A stretch of DNA of 10,124 nucleotides from a candidate division SR1 bacterium (GTDB taxonomy: Bacteria > Patescibacteriota > Gracilibacteria > Absconditabacterales > Absconditicoccaceae): assembly GCA_025997135.1 (NCBI GenBank), contig BNUE01000038.1, positions 1-10,124 on the forward strand, in the 5' to 3' direction. Shown here piece after piece: positions 7,869 through 10,124 of the stretch. How positions within the stretch are numbered: position 1 is the stretch's first letter; every line of letters starts with the position of its first letter. The translations under genes were made by a program, and so were the position numbers. The notes under the pieces were generated by a model. It saw nothing but the letters and a program-made list of their open reading frames with translations. It had not been told where the DNA came from and made no database searches.

Positions 7869-10124
7869 ATGACCTCTCATCGCACTATCTTTACAAATAA
7901 CGAAATATCCCATCACAGCATCAAACCATCTCATAAACCGCTAAAATCCGCTGGTCTTAGAAAGGTAGGTAAAATTATATGTATGACCTTGGTTTTTCTA
8001 GTGATCGTATGACTGTTATGATGAGCATTGTGGATGAATTTCAATGTATTTAAAGCGTTACCCGATGTATCTTCTATCAAAGATCTAAATCTCGCACAAG
8101 CCACAGTTATCACAGACAGGAACTGAGTCGAGCTTTATAAACTTTTCGCTGAAAATAGAGAATATGTAGATATTAGCCAGATAAATCAGCATATGATAGA
8201 TGCAATAGTTGCTATTGAGGATCAACGTTATCGAGATCACGAATGACTAGATCCTATGGGAATTCTTCGTGCAGCCATTACCAGAAATTGATGAGGATCG
8301 ACTCTACCAATGCAGCTGATGACCAATGTTTTTAAATTAAAAGCTGGAATGTGAGCATCTATCACTGAGAGAGTTGCTTATAAATTTCGTCAAATTGTAC
8401 TCGCCAAGAGGCTAAATTCAGTGTTACAAAAGCAGATTAAAACTGAAAAAAACAACTTGTCAAATGCAGAGATAAAGCATGAGATGAAAAATAAAATTCT
8501 AGAGCTTTACCTCAATTATATCGAGCTGTGAAATAATTCATTTGGTATAGAAGCCGCATCCAAAGTATTCTTCTGAACATCCGCCAAATATCTTTCAGTA
8601 GTTCAGTCAGCAATTCTAGCATCTCTACCCAAGAATCCAACTCTATACTCCCCTCTCAAAGAATCAGGAAAGAAAAATCTGATGTGATACTTCACAATTA
8701 CGGATTCAGCAGGTATAGAGTATCCTTTCGATTGAATTTTGCAAAATGATATTCTTACTAAGTTTTCTGAAGCGATAAATAATGCTAATTTCTCAGATAA
8801 AAAATCAGATAATGCTTCGACAAAATTTCTCGTTTGACTCGGGTCTTTTTCAGTCATTTCTGAAGGGAAAGAATATATTATTAAGTACACAAACGGAAGA
8901 AAAGACGTGGTCATATCCAGAATGTTTGAAGATGGTAAAATATCTGAAGAAGAATTAAAACAAGCCTATATTGACGGGCTTTCTATCAAGTTTCAGTCAG
9001 CATCATTCCAAATCAAGGCTCCTCATTTCGTATTTTGGATCAAAGAATTATTAGAAGAGACCTACTGAGATAAAGCAGTAATGGAAGATTGACTAATTGT
9101 GACGACAACTCTAGATTATCAAATCCAACAAATAGCTGAGAAATCTCTCACAGATAACGTCCAAACTCTATATGCAAACAATGCTACCAACTCTTCTATG
9201 ATTTATATAGATACGGACAATGGTGATATACTCAGTTATGTCTGATCTCTGGATTATTTCAATGATGATATACAAGGTCAGAACGATATGGTTCGTAAAC
9301 CTCGCCAATCTGGGTCATCAATCAAGCCTTTAATATATTCTTTTGGATTTATGAAGCTTCCGATTACCATCGATACACCAATTTATGACTTGCCTTTCCA
9401 GATTTGACCAGATAAGCCAAGCAATGCAGACAATAAATTTGAATGACTCTTACCTCTCAGATATGCTCTCTGACACTCTAGAAATATCCCAGCTACTAAA
9501 ATGTATTTAGCTGCGTGATGAGAAGACACTGTTAAACCATATCTTCAGTCGCTTTGACTAGATGGAATCTCTAGTTCTACTTATTATTGATACCCTCTAG
9601 CACTAGGTGCAGGAGAAGTCACAATGCTAGAGTTGGCTGCTGCTTACTCCAATCTAACAACTGCAACTCCTGCTGAAATCAACCCAATTCTTGAGATCAA
9701 GGCTTCTGACGGCTCTATTCTATACCAAAAAGAAAAGAAAGAAAAAGATGAAATCATCCCTGAAGGTGTAAAATATATAATGTGGCGTATTCTCTCCGAC
9801 CCAGGTAATCGCCTAGCTGGACGAGTATCTAAATTCAATGTGTCAGGACTAACCTACGCTCTCAAAACCTGAACATCAAACGTAAAAACAGACAAATGAA
9901 ACCGCCCTAGAGATGGACGATTGGCTGCCTATATGCCAGACAAGCTAGTCCTAATGCGGGCAGGAAACGCAAATGCTGCCGCAATGAATGCAAATGCTTT
10001 CTGAGGGACAATCCATGCTGATCCTATCAAATGATTCCTTAAATCGCTACTAGATCAGTCTTATATTACTAATTCTGAGATGGCAAATGTAGATACACAA
10101 ACCATCGCTATAAATAAAATCACT
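7869..10124 (+). CDS. class A penicillin-binding protein, PBP1A-like (3' end outside the window)
   Basis: The 752 codons present encode a bifunctional peptidoglycan synthase: an N-terminal GT51 glycosyltransferase that polymerises lipid II and a C-terminal transpeptidase that crosslinks the strands. From ATG 7869, a basic cytoplasmic tail of about 38 residues precedes one membrane anchor (about 39-56). GT51 motifs: EDQRYRDHEG with catalytic E117, GGSTLPMQ (142-149), motif 3 near 175, KxxILELYLN, and RKDVVISRM. Transpeptidase motifs: SSIK with nucleophile S483 and K486, SRN (537-539) and KTGTS (666-670), whose glycine is TGA. I count 27 TGA codons. Odd points: the usual motif 3 Glu is Q175, and a Lys/Asn/Glu-rich insertion of about 20 residues precedes KxxILELYLN. 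A later start at 7983 would lose the cytoplasmic tail; the 7869 start fits the nearby promoter better. The symbols mrcA or ponA would apply by family, but orthology is not shown. Confidence 0.95.

Overview
The window reads as genomic DNA from a bacterium that decodes TGA as glycine (translation table 25), which points to the Candidate Phyla Radiation lineages Gracilibacteria (BD1-5/GN02) or Absconditabacteria (SR1). Read with the standard code, nearly every gene breaks into pieces. With TGA as Gly, six of the seven main genes become full-length or edge-truncated proteins, and the TGA codons fall on glycines that are invariant in their families: KTG of the penicillin-binding protein, APG/YGA/IEG of the U32 protein, GVGERxREG of ATP synthase beta, and GGT of SecD. 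Tryptophan is written TGG, so TGA=Trp (table 4) does not fit. The DNA is AT-rich, intergenic gaps are short, and no start codon has a recognisable Shine-Dalgarno sequence. The sequence alone does not tell me which of the two phyla this is.

Layout. 1-50 (-): the first 16 codons of a gene leaving the window on the left, weakly resembling the N-terminus of IS30-family transposases. 207-1460 (+): a TrhP/YegQ-like U32 protein (tRNA wobble-uridine hydroxylation). 1529-2935 (+): AtpD, the catalytic beta subunit of F1 ATP synthase, without any other atp gene beside it. Converging on it are two minus-strand genes: secD (5718-3490) and, 29 bp downstream, a small lipoprotein (3460-2957). Further right are a 184-residue membrane protein of unknown function (6585-6031, minus), a regulatory intergenic region (6586-6952) with divergent promoters and a compact promoter-hairpin-U-tract unit, a ten-helix EamA/DMT-type transporter (6953-7795, +), and a class A penicillin-binding protein running off the right edge (7869-end, +).

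Functionally this is mostly a chromosomal, envelope-centred neighbourhood: SecD helps drive Sec export, the lipoprotein would itself be a Sec client, the PBP builds peptidoglycan outside the membrane, and the DMT protein and the 184-aa protein are membrane proteins. AtpD and TrhP are housekeeping. Apart from the possible IS30 fragment at the left edge I see no phage, CRISPR, toxin-antitoxin or defence module. The most notable points are the genetic code, a Glu-to-Gln change in glycosyltransferase motif 3 of the PBP, the orphan atpD and secD, an apparent short RNA or attenuator at about 6700-6780, and a near-consensus promoter facing back into trhP.
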